DNA of 64,000 nucleotides from Winogradskya consettensis. Lineage in GTDB: Bacteria > Actinomycetota > Actinomycetes > Mycobacteriales > Micromonosporaceae. Position numbers and translations under genes: made by a program. This document shows, one piece after another, positions 24,530 through 33,079 of this stretch. The notes beneath the pieces are model-generated. The model was not told where the DNA came from, searched no databases, and worked only from the letters and a program-made list of their open reading frames with translations. Each line of letters opens with the position of its first letter. Position 1 is the stretch's first letter. The DNA lies in NCBI RefSeq assembly GCF_018332715.1, contig NZ_BOQP01000002.1, forward strand, positions 1 to 64,000, written 5' to 3'.

Positions 24530-25753
24530 ATGACCCGCAAGAGAACGCTGGCCTATGCCCTGGGCGCGGTAATCGTGCCCGCCGCCGCAGTCGCATACGG
24601 CCTGCTCCCGGCCAGTGCGGCGACCGCCGGATCGATCACCGGCATCGGCGGCAAGTGCGTCGAGGTCGCGTCCGCCAGCACCACCAATGGCGCCGCGATC
24701 CAGATCAACACGTGCACGAGCGGCTCCGGCCAGATCTGGACGACCGGCAACACCGACAATTCCCTCAAGGTGCTCGGCAAGTGCATGGACGTCACCAGCG
24801 CGTCCACGGCCAACGGCGCCAAGGTCCAGCTCTACGACTGCAACGGCACCGCGGCCCAGAAGTGGACCGCGGGCAGCACCGGCACGCTGATCAACACCGG
24901 CTCCGGCAAGTGCCTCGACGCCACCGATCAGAGCTCGGCCAACGGCACCCGCCTGCAGATCTGGACCTGCGGCACGACCGCCAACCAGAAGTGGACGCTG
25001 CCCGGTGGCGGCAGCACACCGACCACTTCGCCCACGACTACGCCGCCTGCCACGGGCGTCGGCCTGGACAACGCGGCGAAGAAGGACGTGGCGATGCAGA
25101 TCGTCTCCGCCGCCGAGAACTCGTCGCTGGACTGGCGTGCCCAGTTCAAGTACATCGAGGACATCGGTGACGGTCGCGGCTACACCGCCGGGATCATCGG
25201 CTTCTGTTCGGGTACGGGTGACATGCTCGAACTTGTCGAGGCGTACACGGCCACCAAGCCCAGCAACGTGCTCGCCAAGTACCTCCCGGCCCTGCGCAAC
25301 GTCGACGGCACCGACTCGCACGCCGGGCTCGACCCCAACTTCCCCGCCGACTGGCGTACGGCCGCCGCCGACACCGTCTTCCAGGCGGCCCAGGAGTCGG
25401 AGCGTGACCGCGTCTACTTCAACCCCTCGGTCCGCGACGGCAAGAGCGACGGCGTCCGCGCCCTCGGCCAGTTCATCTACTACGACGCCTCGGTCATGCA
25501 CGGCTACGAGGGCATGCGGCAGATCCGCACCCGCGCGCTCGCCAAGGCCAAGCCCCCGGCGCAGGGCGGCAACGAGACCACCTGGCTCAACGCCTTCCTC
25601 GACGAGCGCGTCATCGAGATGAAGAAGGAAGATGCCCACTCGGACACCAGCCGAGTGGACACCGGACAGCGCGTCTTCCTCCGGAACAGCAACTTCGACC
25701 TGAACACCCCGCTCGACTTCGCCGTCTACGGCGAGTCCTTTCACATCAACTGA
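24530..25753 (+). CDS. Secreted GH46 chitosanase with N-terminal ricin-B (CBM13) domain
   Basis: 407 residues. Signal peptide to about residue 32 (ASAATAG). Ricin-type beta-trefoil ~33-157 with three QxW-like repeats (GQIWTTG, AQKWTAG, NQKWTLPGG) and KC(V/M/L)(E/D)V starts. Thr/Pro linker ~160-176. GH46 catalytic domain 177-407 with the general acid E196 (VSAAENSSLDW) and the base D214 (EDIGDGRGYTAGIIGF). Hydrolyses chitosan outside the cell; products feed the divergent csn operon. AGGAG lies 5 bp before the ATG. Confidence 0.93.
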   Translation: MTRKRTLAYALGAVIVPAAAVAYGLLPASAATAGSITGIGGKCVEVASASTTNGAAIQINTCTSGSGQIWTTGNTDNSLKVLGKCMDVTSASTANGAKVQLYDCNGTAAQKWTAGSTGTLINTGSGKCLDATDQSSANGTRLQIWTCGTTANQKWTLPGGGSTPTTSPTTTPPATGVGLDNAAKKDVAMQIVSAAENSSLDWRAQFKYIEDIGDGRGYTAGIIGFCSGTGDMLELVEAYTATKPSNVLAKYLPALRNVDGTDSHAGLDPNFPADWRTAAADTVFQAAQESERDRVYFNPSVRDGKSDGVRALGQFIYYDASVMHGYEGMRQIRTRALAKAKPPAQGGNETTWLNAFLDERVIEMKKEDAHSDTSRVDTGQRVFLRNSNFDLNTPLDFAVYGESFHIN

Positions 25754-25971
25754 TCACTGGTGAAGCTCGCCTCCGTTCGGGAGGCGAGCTTCACGGCATG
25801 CGACGCGGTCCTGTTCGGGCACGCCGGACAGCGTCACGATCAGGGAATCGATGGGTGCGAGGTCGGCGGCGAGGCTGGTCACGGCCGTCGCGTCGTTGCC
25901 GTCCAGTTGGTGAGCGCTTCCGTGCCGAGTTCCTCGACCGCCGGCGTGCTGCGCTCGGCTCTCCTGACCAC
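25754..25971 (-). pseudogene. Remnant of a short-chain dehydrogenase/reductase gene
   Basis: Directly after the hmgA stop on the minus strand, one frame gives VVRRAERSTPAVEELGTEALTN; after a frameshift near 25890 a second frame gives DATAVTSLAADLAPIDSLIV and TLSG, ending at TGA 25754. Joined, they follow the SDR pattern (second beta strand with RRAER, helix, third strand, helix AALAADLxPID, strand before the NNAG position). The GxxxGxG start and the catalytic YxxxK part are missing. Read as a doubly truncated, frameshifted gene; identification is by pattern only. Confidence 0.5.
25760..25794 (+). terminator. Terminator after the chitosanase
   Basis: Perfect 15-bp stem GTGAAGCTCGCCTCC / GGAGGCGAGCTTCAC with a 5-nt GTTCG loop, starting 6 bp after the stop codon. 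Confidence 0.8.
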
Positions 25972-27129
25972 CTAGGTTCGGTTCCAGGTCCAGGCATAGC
26001 CGCTGTCCTCGACCGAGAGGCCGGCGTCGCACAGATCGAGCGGGCGGAAGGTGTCGACCATGACGGCCAGTTCGTCGAAGGCCTCGGCGCCGATCGCCCG
26101 CTCGACCGCGCCCGGCTGGGGCCCGTGGGTGAAGCCGGACGGGTGGAGCGAGATCGAGCCCTGTTCGATGCCCGAGCCGCGGCGGGCCTCGTAGTTGCCG
26201 CCGGTGTAGAACATCATCTCGTCGGAGTCGACGTTGTGATGGTTGTACGGCACCGGGATCGCCAGCGGGTGATAGTCGACCTTGCGGGGCACGAACGAGC
26301 AGACCACGAAGTTGGGGCCCTCGAACGTCTGGTGCACGGGCGGGGGCTGGTGCACGCGGCCGGTGATCGGTTCGAAGTCGTGGATCGAGAACGCCCACGG
26401 GTAGAGGCAGCCGTCCCAGCCGACGACGTCGAAGGGGTGGTGGGCGTACACGTGGCGGGTCCAGCCCGCACGGTGCCGCACGTACACCTCGACGTCCTCG
26501 CCATCGACCTGCAGAGGCGCAACGGGCGCGCGCTGATCACGTTCGCAGTAGGGGGCGTGTTCGAGGAATTGCCCGCGTACGGAGAGATAACGCTTGGGGG
26601 GTCCGATGTGCCCGGTCGCCTCGATGGTGAGAATCCGGACAAGTCCTTCGGGCACGATTCGGTGCACGACCGAGGTCGGAATGACGACATAGTCGCCGGC
26701 TCCGACGGAGAGCGCGCCGAAGGTCGTCTCGATCGTCGCCGAGCCCTCCTCGATGTAGAGGCACTCGTCGCCGACCGCGTTGCGATAGAGCGGTGACGGG
26801 CGGTCCGCGATCGCGTAGCCGATCCGTACATCGCCGTTGGCGAGCAGTGGAATCCGGCCCAGCACGGCGTCGGCCGGGCCGGCGCCGAGCTTGTGCGTGC
26901 GCAGGTGCCGGGGCTTGAGCGGCAGATTCGGGGTCTGTCCGCCGCCCGGGTGCTCGTAGACCTCGGCCGCCGTGATCGCCGTCGGCGGATAGCGGTGATA
27001 GAGCAGCGACGAGTCGGAGGAGAAGCCCTCCTGACCCATGAGCTCCTCGGCATAGAGTCCGCCGTCCGGCCGGCGGAACTGGGTGTGCCGCTTGCGGGGG
27101 ATCTCCCCGGCAGTGCGGTAGTAGGGCAT
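25972..27129 (-). CDS. hmgA: Homogentisate 1,2-dioxygenase
   Basis: 385 residues from ATG 27129 (a GTG at 27141 would add four). Opens the ring of homogentisate to maleylacetoacetate. The iron-site region is visible: HHNVDSDEMMFYTGGN (His and Glu ligands) and HPSGFTHGPQPG (His ligand); also HPFDVVGWDGCLYPWAF. The family's usual N-terminal start PYYRTAGEIPRKRHTQFR is intact. Divergent from the 27207 gene and fahA, which act next in tyrosine breakdown. Confidence 0.92.
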   Translation of the reverse strand: MPYYRTAGEIPRKRHTQFRRPDGGLYAEELMGQEGFSSDSSLLYHRYPPTAITAAEVYEHPGGGQTPNLPLKPRHLRTHKLGAGPADAVLGRIPLLANGDVRIGYAIADRPSPLYRNAVGDECLYIEEGSATIETTFGALSVGAGDYVVIPTSVVHRIVPEGLVRILTIEATGHIGPPKRYLSVRGQFLEHAPYCERDQRAPVAPLQVDGEDVEVYVRHRAGWTRHVYAHHPFDVVGWDGCLYPWAFSIHDFEPITGRVHQPPPVHQTFEGPNFVVCSFVPRKVDYHPLAIPVPYNHHNVDSDEMMFYTGGNYEARRGSGIEQGSISLHPSGFTHGPQPGAVERAIGAEAFDELAVMVDTFRPLDLCDAGLSVEDSGYAWTWNRT

Positions 27130-27206
27130 CGTTGCCACCACCCTTAGGAAACTGACATTACGGACGGTGTTGTCCGGCTCTCGCAGCGTCCATTAGGTTC
27201 AGTTTC

Positions 27207-28049
27207 GTGTCAACGCTGGTGCCGCCGCTCTTCGCAGGGCTCGTGGACGACGCTTCCGTGCTTCCGCCGGGCGTCGTCACGGTGGCTGACGCCGTCGACG
27301 CCCACCGCAAGCACCTGGCCGCCTGGTATGCGCCGATGATCGGTGCGCTGCTCGTGCCCGCGTCGCAAGCGGCCTTCGAGGTGTCACCCCGCGGTCTCTC
27401 CGTCGCCGTGGTGAACGACGGCCCGATCGGCGCCCTCCCGCCGGCCGTCGCGAAGTTACGGGCGAGCGGCGCGGTGGTCGGCCAGGTCGAAGCGCTGGTC
27501 GCGCGGCGCGGTGAGGACCCCCAACCCGGCCTGGTCGCGCTGCGGGAGTTCGCTGCCGGCGAGAACGACCTCGATGTGTACGCCGAGATCCCGCTGAGCT
27601 GGGGCCTGCTCGCCGCCCTCGACACCCTCGCCTCGGCGCAACCGGGTCCGGCCATCCGTCCCAAGTTCCGCATCGGCGGGCTGGCCGCGGAGCTCTTCCC
27701 CACCCCGGTCGAGCTGGCCGCCGTCATCTGCGCCTGCCGCGACCGGGACCTGCGGTTCAAACTCGCCGCCGGGATGCGGCACGCTCTGCGGCACACCGAC
27801 CCGGAGACCGGCTTCACCCATCACGGCTTCCTCAACGTGCTGGTCGCCGCCGCGCTGGCGGTGGACGGCGGGGAGGTGGCCGATGTCGCGGAGGTGCTCG
27901 CGGCCACCCATCCGGTGCCGCTCGTCGAGCCCGCCCGGGCCCGGCGCGCCCAGCAGCGGCCGCTCTGCGTCGGGTTCGGCACCGTCAACGTGCTGGAGCC
28001 GCTGACCGAGCTGGTCCGCCTCGGCCTGGTCAACGGGGGCTACGAATGA
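27207..28049 (+). CDS. Conserved hypothetical protein coupled to fumarylacetoacetase
   Basis: 280 residues. Not recognised. Starts STLVPPLFAGLVDDASVLPPG, contains FRIGGLAAELFPTPVELAAVI (a TIM-barrel-like edge), FKLAAGMRHALRH and HGFLNVLVAA, and ends VLEPLTELVRLGLVNGG. No signal peptide. TAGGTT (27194-27199) ends 7 nt before GTG 27207, a leaderless start. The stop overlaps the fahA ATG (ATGA), so its role is probably in homogentisate or aromatic catabolism. Confidence 0.7.
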   Translation: MSTLVPPLFAGLVDDASVLPPGVVTVADAVDAHRKHLAAWYAPMIGALLVPASQAAFEVSPRGLSVAVVNDGPIGALPPAVAKLRASGAVVGQVEALVARRGEDPQPGLVALREFAAGENDLDVYAEIPLSWGLLAALDTLASAQPGPAIRPKFRIGGLAAELFPTPVELAAVICACRDRDLRFKLAAGMRHALRHTDPETGFTHHGFLNVLVAAALAVDGGEVADVAEVLAATHPVPLVEPARARRAQQRPLCVGFGTVNVLEPLTELVRLGLVNGGYE

Positions 28050-29140
28050 CACTTTTCGGGCTCGACAACCTTCCTTACGGCGTTTTTTCTGTTAAATCGG
28101 GCGTCAGGAGGATCGGTGTCCGGTTCGGCGACGCCGTGCTGGACCTGACCCACCTGGGCGGGGTCTTCCAGCAGCCCACGCTCAACCCGCTGATGTCCCT
28201 CGGCCATCCACGCTGGGCCGAACTGCGCGCCCAGATCACTGAGCAGGCGCCGGACCTGCCCAGGATCCCGCTCGACACGGTGAGCCTCCACCTGCCGTTC
28301 GACGTCGCCGACTACACCGACTTCTACTCCTCCGAGCACCACGCCACGAACGTCAGCCGGATCCTGCGCCCGAACAACCCGGGTCTGCCACCGGCGTGGA
28401 AGCGGCTCCCGATCGGCTATCACGGCAGGTCCGCGACGGTCGTGGTCTCCGGCACGCCCGTCGAGCGCCCGCACGGGCAGCTGGGCGTGGACGTCTTCGG
28501 GCCCTCCGAGCGGCTCGACATCGAGGCCGAGGTGGGCTTTGTCGTGGGCACACCGGGCCGGCGCATCGCCACGGGGGACTTCGCCGAGCACGTCTTCGGC
28601 GTGGTGCTGGTCAACGACTGGTCGGCCCGGGACATCCAGGCGTTCGAGAACCAGCCGCTCGGTCCGTTCCTGTCCAAGTCGTTCGCCACGTCGGTGTCCC
28701 CGTGGGTGGTGCCGCTGGACGCGTTCGCGTCGCTGGCCGCCCCGGCGCAGGATCCGCGGCCCCAGCCGTACCTGCTGCCGCCCGGTCCCGCACTTGATGT
28801 TGACCTGCGGGTGGAATGGAACGACACCGAGGTCAGCAACCCGCCGTACGCCCAGATGTACTGGACGGCCGCGCAACAACTCGCCCACCTCACCGTCAAC
28901 GGCGCCTCGGTGCGCACCGGCGACCTCTACGCCTCGGGCACGGTTTCCGGCCCGGCCCGGGAGCAGGCGGGCTCGTTCCTGGAGCTGACCAGCAACGGTG
29001 AGCAGCCGGTCAAGCTCGCCGACGGCGCCGAGCGTTCCTTCCTGCTGGACGGCGACACCGTCACGATCAGCGCCACGGCAGCCGGTGCGGGTGGTGCAAG
29101 AATCGGCCTCGGTGAGGTAACCGGAACTGTCTGTCCCTAG
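28046..29140 (+). CDS. fahA: Fumarylacetoacetase (FAH)
   Basis: 364 residues, shorter than the ~400 of most two-domain FAHs. Last step of tyrosine breakdown, giving fumarate and acetoacetate. Active-site metal motifs: DYTDFYSSEHHATNV (Asp ligand and catalytic His), EAEVGFVVG (Glu ligands) and LVNDWSARDIQAFE (Asp ligand). The N-terminal SH3-like domain is trimmed. Coupled by ATGA overlap to the preceding gene. Confidence 0.92.
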   Translation: MTLFGLDNLPYGVFSVKSGVRRIGVRFGDAVLDLTHLGGVFQQPTLNPLMSLGHPRWAELRAQITEQAPDLPRIPLDTVSLHLPFDVADYTDFYSSEHHATNVSRILRPNNPGLPPAWKRLPIGYHGRSATVVVSGTPVERPHGQLGVDVFGPSERLDIEAEVGFVVGTPGRRIATGDFAEHVFGVVLVNDWSARDIQAFENQPLGPFLSKSFATSVSPWVVPLDAFASLAAPAQDPRPQPYLLPPGPALDVDLRVEWNDTEVSNPPYAQMYWTAAQQLAHLTVNGASVRTGDLYASGTVSGPAREQAGSFLELTSNGEQPVKLADGAERSFLLDGDTVTISATAAGAGGARIGLGEVTGTVCP

Positions 29141-29166
29141 TCGGCGACTCCCCGTACGGTTACCCC

Positions 29167-29625
29167 ATGTCCACGGTCGCGGTGACCCGCCTGATCGAGG
29201 CACCCGTCGTCACGGTCTGGCGTGTCTTCACCGACCTGCCCCGCCGCCGCGAATGGCTGTCCACGGTCACCAGGGTCGACATGCTCACCCAGGGACCCTT
29301 CGGGCGCGGCACGGTCTGGCGCGAAACGCGGACCATGGCCGACGGCGGCGAGGTCACCGAGGAATTCCGGGTACGCGAATGCGCCATCCCGGAACGCTTC
29401 GTGGTCGCCTCCCCGGGCCTCGGCGCCGACTATCGCATGACGTACTCGTTCACGCCGGTGATCGAGGGCCGGCACCGCGGCGGCACGATGGTCACCGTGG
29501 TCCAGGACGGCAGCCCCACCGCTCCCGCCGGACGGTTGCTGGCGTTGGTGTTCGGGGGGCTTGCCGCGCGTACGGTCGAGGGTGCCCTCCGCCGTGACCT
29601 GGACGACCTGGCCGCGGCCGCCTGA
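29167..29625 (+). CDS. SRPBCC-fold (START/polyketide-cyclase-like) protein
   Basis: 152 residues. Helix-grip fold layout: VTRLIEAPVVTVWRVFTDLPRRREWLSTV at the start, a beta sheet, then a long C-terminal helix. Family members bind hydrophobic ligands; no specific ligand can be named. TACGGT (29155-29160) lies exactly 6 nt before the ATG, so it has its own leaderless promoter despite following fahA by 26 bp. Confidence 0.78.
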   Translation: MSTVAVTRLIEAPVVTVWRVFTDLPRRREWLSTVTRVDMLTQGPFGRGTVWRETRTMADGGEVTEEFRVRECAIPERFVVASPGLGADYRMTYSFTPVIEGRHRGGTMVTVVQDGSPTAPAGRLLALVFGGLAARTVEGALRRDLDDLAAAA

Positions 29626-29639
29626 AATAGGGTCCGGGG

Positions 29640-30743
29640 GTGACCCGGAAACCGCTCGGCGTGCTGACTGCGATCGTCTTGCTCGCCGTCGCCGTCCTGA
29701 TCGGCTGGCGGGTGCTGCGCCCGGCGGAGGTCGTGGAGGCGGCGAAGGACCCCTACCCGGTGGCCCAGATCCTGCCCGCGGGCGTGACCGGCAAGACCAC
29801 GCTGGCCCCGCTGATCGTTGACGGACGCCTCCGGGTGTATGCGGGCGAGCGCTCGATCAAGGCGGACGCCCCCGTCGGAGCGCGGCTGATGATCACCCCG
29901 CGCTGGTCCTACCGGCGCTGGCCCGCGAAGCTCAGCGGGCTGGTCGCGATCGGCGCCACGGTCGTGAGCCGGTGGGACGACGGGTTGCTGGTCGCGCTCG
30001 ATGGGCGTACGGGGAAGGTGCTCTGGAAAGCGAACGGCCCGGCGGCGGCAGCCTTCACCGGCCGCACGGGTTCCGACGCGGTCTACGCACCCCCCGGCCT
30101 GTTCACCTCGGACAGCAGCGTCCTGACCCTCGACCGCAAACAACTGACGGCATGGTCCGTTTCGGACGGCACCCAGCGCTGGAGCACCCCTCTCCCGGCG
30201 GGCTGCAGCGCCGGCTTCACCACCGTCGGCGGCAGCTTCGCGTGCGGCGAGGGCGCCTGGGACATCGCCACCGGAAAACCGCTGCGCTCCTGGCCGGTCG
30301 GCCCGTCAACCCCGGTGGGCTGCGAGGTGGCCAGCTCCGCCTGCCCCGGCCTGCGCGACGCGGCCGGCCAGGAATGGGACGTCACCACGGCCGAGCCCAC
30401 CACCGGCGGACTGCACCTCACCACGGACGGGGGCGCGGTCACCGCATCGGGCACGGCCGTCTGGCGCTGGCCTTCCCGAGCCACGATCCTGGGGGTACGC
30501 GGGGAGCACGTCATCCTGCTCGCCGGCGTCGACCTCGTCGTGCTGGACGCCCGAACCGGCGCTCAACTGTCGCGCTTCCCGCTCTACGTCTCCGACGAGC
30601 GCGTCGAGCCGTGGAAGCCGTACCGCTGGCAACTGACCGGCACCTGGCTGGCCCTCGAACGCCTGCGCCCGGGTGCGGGAACCGACCCGTCGGAGCCGAA
30701 CCACTTCTACACGATCGACCCGGTCATCATCGCCGCGCTCTGA
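29640..30743 (+). CDS. Membrane-anchored PQQ-like beta-propeller protein
   Basis: 367 residues. One N-terminal transmembrane helix (residues ~7-23, GVLTAIVLLAVAVLIGW), then an extracellular domain with propeller-type blades: LVALDGRTGKVLWKA, LTAWSVSDGTQRWST, LVVLDARTGAQL. Two Cys pairs suggest disulfides. Function unknown. TAGGGT (29628-29633) lies 6 nt before GTG 29640, within 15 bp of the previous stop. Confidence 0.7.
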   Translation: MTRKPLGVLTAIVLLAVAVLIGWRVLRPAEVVEAAKDPYPVAQILPAGVTGKTTLAPLIVDGRLRVYAGERSIKADAPVGARLMITPRWSYRRWPAKLSGLVAIGATVVSRWDDGLLVALDGRTGKVLWKANGPAAAAFTGRTGSDAVYAPPGLFTSDSSVLTLDRKQLTAWSVSDGTQRWSTPLPAGCSAGFTTVGGSFACGEGAWDIATGKPLRSWPVGPSTPVGCEVASSACPGLRDAAGQEWDVTTAEPTTGGLHLTTDGGAVTASGTAVWRWPSRATILGVRGEHVILLAGVDLVVLDARTGAQLSRFPLYVSDERVEPWKPYRWQLTGTWLALERLRPGAGTDPSEPNHFYTIDPVIIAAL

Positions 30744-30816
30744 AAACTGTCACAGGGTCTATTTAGGATCAGAAAGAGTTCGCCGTCGGCGGCGCCCGCG
30801 AGGCGGAACGCGCGTC

Positions 30817-30847
30817 GCGGAGCAACGACGTGGTGTCGTCGCTCCGC
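30817..30847. terminator. Bidirectional terminator between convergent genes
   Basis: GCGGAGCAACGAC / GTCGTCGCTCCGC, a 13-bp stem with one G-T pair and loop GTGGT, between the stops at 30743 (plus) and 30860 (minus); TTT follows on the plus strand. Confidence 0.7.
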
Positions 30848-30859
30848 TTTCGCGGTCGG

Positions 30860-31063
30860 TCAGTCGGTGACCGGTGCGTTGATGCGGCCGGAGGCCTTCT
30901 TCTGGTGGATGACGGCATAGGTTTCTGCGAGGTTGAGCAGCTGGGTGGCGCTCAGGTTCGCCTCCGCCCCGGCGAGGATCCGCTTCATCAGGGTCACCTT
31001 TGCTCGCAGCACGAGGTGCTTTTCCTCGTCCACCAACTTGTCCAGCTCGTCGCCGGTTGCCAC
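30860..31063 (-). CDS. Small helical hypothetical protein (67 aa)
   Basis: 67 residues from GTG 31063, preceded by AAGGGAG at a normal distance. Highly charged and helical: DELDKLVDEEKHLVLRAKVT, then SATQLLNLAETYAVIH and a basic end. No membrane segment. Not recognised. It is divergent from the SMP-30-like gene 93 bp away. Confidence 0.6.
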   Translation of the reverse strand: MATGDELDKLVDEEKHLVLRAKVTLMKRILAGAEANLSATQLLNLAETYAVIHQKKASGRINAPVTD

Positions 31064-31156
31064 AGGCGCTCCCTTCGGTCCGGCCCACCCGGGGATCGGG
31101 GTGAGCCGCAACCCCAAACGAGCGGCGGCGGCGCTGGTGACGCTTAGCCTGGCTTG

Positions 31157-31918
31157 ATGGGCGATGCTCGGGTGGTGCTGGACGGGTTGGTGTTCGGCGA
31201 GTCGGTGCGGTGGCATGCGGGGCGGGTGTGGTTCTGCGACTGGGGTGCCGGGCAGGTTGTCCGGGTCGTCGACGGCAAATCCGAGGTGGTTGCCCGGGTG
31301 GATGATTTTCCGTTCTGCGTCGACTGGCTGCCGGACGGACGGATGCTGACCATCACCGGCCGGGGTGTGCTGCTGCGCGACGGAACGCCGTTTGCCGCGC
31401 TGGAGTCGCCTTATCCGTGGAACGACATCGCGGTGGACCGGCACGGCAACGCCTTCGTGAACAACATCGGGTACGCCTTCGGGTTGGGTGAGCCGGCGCC
31501 CGGCACGATCACCGTTGTCACCCCGGACGGCGCGAGCCGGGAGGTCGCGGCAGGCCTGGAGTTTCCCAACGGGATGGCGGTTCTCGGCGACACGCTGATT
31601 GTCGCCGAGTCCCACGCTTCGCGTCTTTCGGCCTTCGAGATCGCCGTGGACGGCACCCTGAGTCGCCGTCGCATCTGGGCCACCGTCGAGGACTCCGCTC
31701 CCGACGGCATCTTCCCGGACCCGTCCGGCGCCATCTGGTACGCCGACGTCCCCAACAAGGAATGCGCCCTGGTCCGCGAGGGCGGCGAAGTCATCCGCCG
31801 CATCCCCTTCGACCGTGGCGCCTTCGACTGCGCCCTCGCAGGCAACACCCTCTACGCGGTCATCGCCCACTACCCCAGCGATTCCCCCTCAGGCCGGCTC
31901 GTCGCCGTCGACCTCTGA
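31157..31918 (+). CDS. SMP-30/gluconolactonase-like protein
   Basis: 253 residues. Six-bladed SMP-30/gluconolactonase/LRE fold: FGESVRWHAGRVWFCDW (metal Glu), PWNDIAVDRHGNAFVNN, GLEFPNGMAVLGDTLIVAES and SAPDGIFPDPSGAIWYADV (metal Asn/Asp). Hydrolyses sugar or other lactones; substrate unknown. TAGCCT (31145-31150) lies exactly 6 nt before ATG 31157; the in-frame TTG just upstream is not needed. Confidence 0.85.
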   Translation: MGDARVVLDGLVFGESVRWHAGRVWFCDWGAGQVVRVVDGKSEVVARVDDFPFCVDWLPDGRMLTITGRGVLLRDGTPFAALESPYPWNDIAVDRHGNAFVNNIGYAFGLGEPAPGTITVVTPDGASREVAAGLEFPNGMAVLGDTLIVAESHASRLSAFEIAVDGTLSRRRIWATVEDSAPDGIFPDPSGAIWYADVPNKECALVREGGEVIRRIPFDRGAFDCALAGNTLYAVIAHYPSDSPSGRLVAVDL

Positions 31919-31920
31919 GC

Positions 31921-33033
31921 TCAGACCAGGGTGGTGAGCAGGGCGGTCCAGGCTTCTTCGGCGGCGCCGGCGAGGGGGCCGTCGTCGCCGAGGGTGGAGG
32001 GGAGGATGGGGGGTGGGTTTTCCCGGCGGAAGCCCATCAGGCCTGCTCGGTATGCCTGGTCGATGTGGGCCGGGGCGGCGGCGAGGAGGTCCGTGCCCAG
32101 GCCTCCGAGGGTGACCAGGTCCGGGTCGAGACCGTTGACCAGGCCTGCGATGCCTCGGCCGAGGGCGGTGGCGGCGGTTGCGGTTGCTGCTGCCGGGGCC
32201 GGGTCGGTGGAGGCGATGATGCGGCGGGCGTAGGAGATGGGGTCCCGGGGCTGGTGGTGGCCGAGGAGGCGGGCGAGGGCTGAGCCGTCGACGGCGGTGC
32301 CCCAGCAGCCGTAGGCGCCGCAGGGGCATTCGACCGTGGGGTCGCCGAAGGGCATGTGGCCGAATTCGCCGGCCGCGCCGAGGGCTCCGACCAGGACGCG
32401 GCCGCCGTCGACTACGGCGCCGCCCAGGCCGGCCTCGACTCGCAGGTGGAGGGCTACCGAGGCGCCCACCGCTGCGCCCCGGTGGGATTCCGCGCTGGCG
32501 GCCAGGGTGGCGTCGTTGCCTGCCACGAAGATCCCGGCTTTGGGCCAGATCGCGGCCAGGTCGACGTTTCGCCAGTTCAGGTTGCTGGCGTCGAGCATGA
32601 GGTCGCGGGAGACGGTGCCGGGGACCGCGATGCCGATGCCGCGGATGCGGTCGCCGTATTCCGTGCGGAGGCGGGACACCGCGGCGCCGACTGCCGCGAC
32701 CACTTCGTCGCCGGTGCGGTCGCCGAGGTCTTCGCGGACGGTGGCCAGGGCGGCGCCGCCGAGTTCGACCACGTCGACCCGCCACTGTTCGTGGGTGATG
32801 GAGGTGGCGGCGATGAGGGGGCCGCGTGGGTGCGGGATGAGTGCCGTGGTCGGGCGGCCCCGGGAACCGCTCGGTGCCGCCGGCGTCTCGGCCAGGAGCT
32901 CGGCGTGGCCCAGCCGGCCGACGAGTTCCGTGGTCGCGCCGGTGCCGACGCCGATCAGCCGGGCCGCGTCTGCCCGGGTGACGCCGGGACGGGCATGGAT
33001 CACTCGCAGCAGCTCTGTTGCGCGTGTCGTCAC
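31921..33033 (-). CDS. ROK-family transcriptional regulator
   Basis: 370 residues. N-terminal winged helix (residues ~5-45, LLRVIHARPGVTRADAARLIG) followed by a ROK domain with the zinc motif CPCGAYGCWG and GNDATLAASAESHRG. Unlike the csn repressor, the zinc site is intact. GTG 33033 follows AAGGGGG. It is divergent from the MFS transporter with a 46-bp gap and probably controls it, sensing a sugar or related ligand. Convergent with the SMP-30-like gene (2 bp apart). Confidence 0.82.
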   Translation of the reverse strand: MTTRATELLRVIHARPGVTRADAARLIGVGTGATTELVGRLGHAELLAETPAAPSGSRGRPTTALIPHPRGPLIAATSITHEQWRVDVVELGGAALATVREDLGDRTGDEVVAAVGAAVSRLRTEYGDRIRGIGIAVPGTVSRDLMLDASNLNWRNVDLAAIWPKAGIFVAGNDATLAASAESHRGAAVGASVALHLRVEAGLGGAVVDGGRVLVGALGAAGEFGHMPFGDPTVECPCGAYGCWGTAVDGSALARLLGHHQPRDPISYARRIIASTDPAPAAATATAATALGRGIAGLVNGLDPDLVTLGGLGTDLLAAAPAHIDQAYRAGLMGFRRENPPPILPSTLGDDGPLAGAAEEAWTALLTTLV

Positions 33034-33079
33034 ACCGTTCCCCCTTCTTAAGCTCGGATGTAGAGCATATTCTCGTACG

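Noticed and set aside
17770-25753. Cellobiose/beta-glucoside utilisation operon
   Set aside because: GH4 and SBP alone would allow it, but the divergent GH46 chitosanase and the GlcN/GlcNAc-type kinase point to chitosan.
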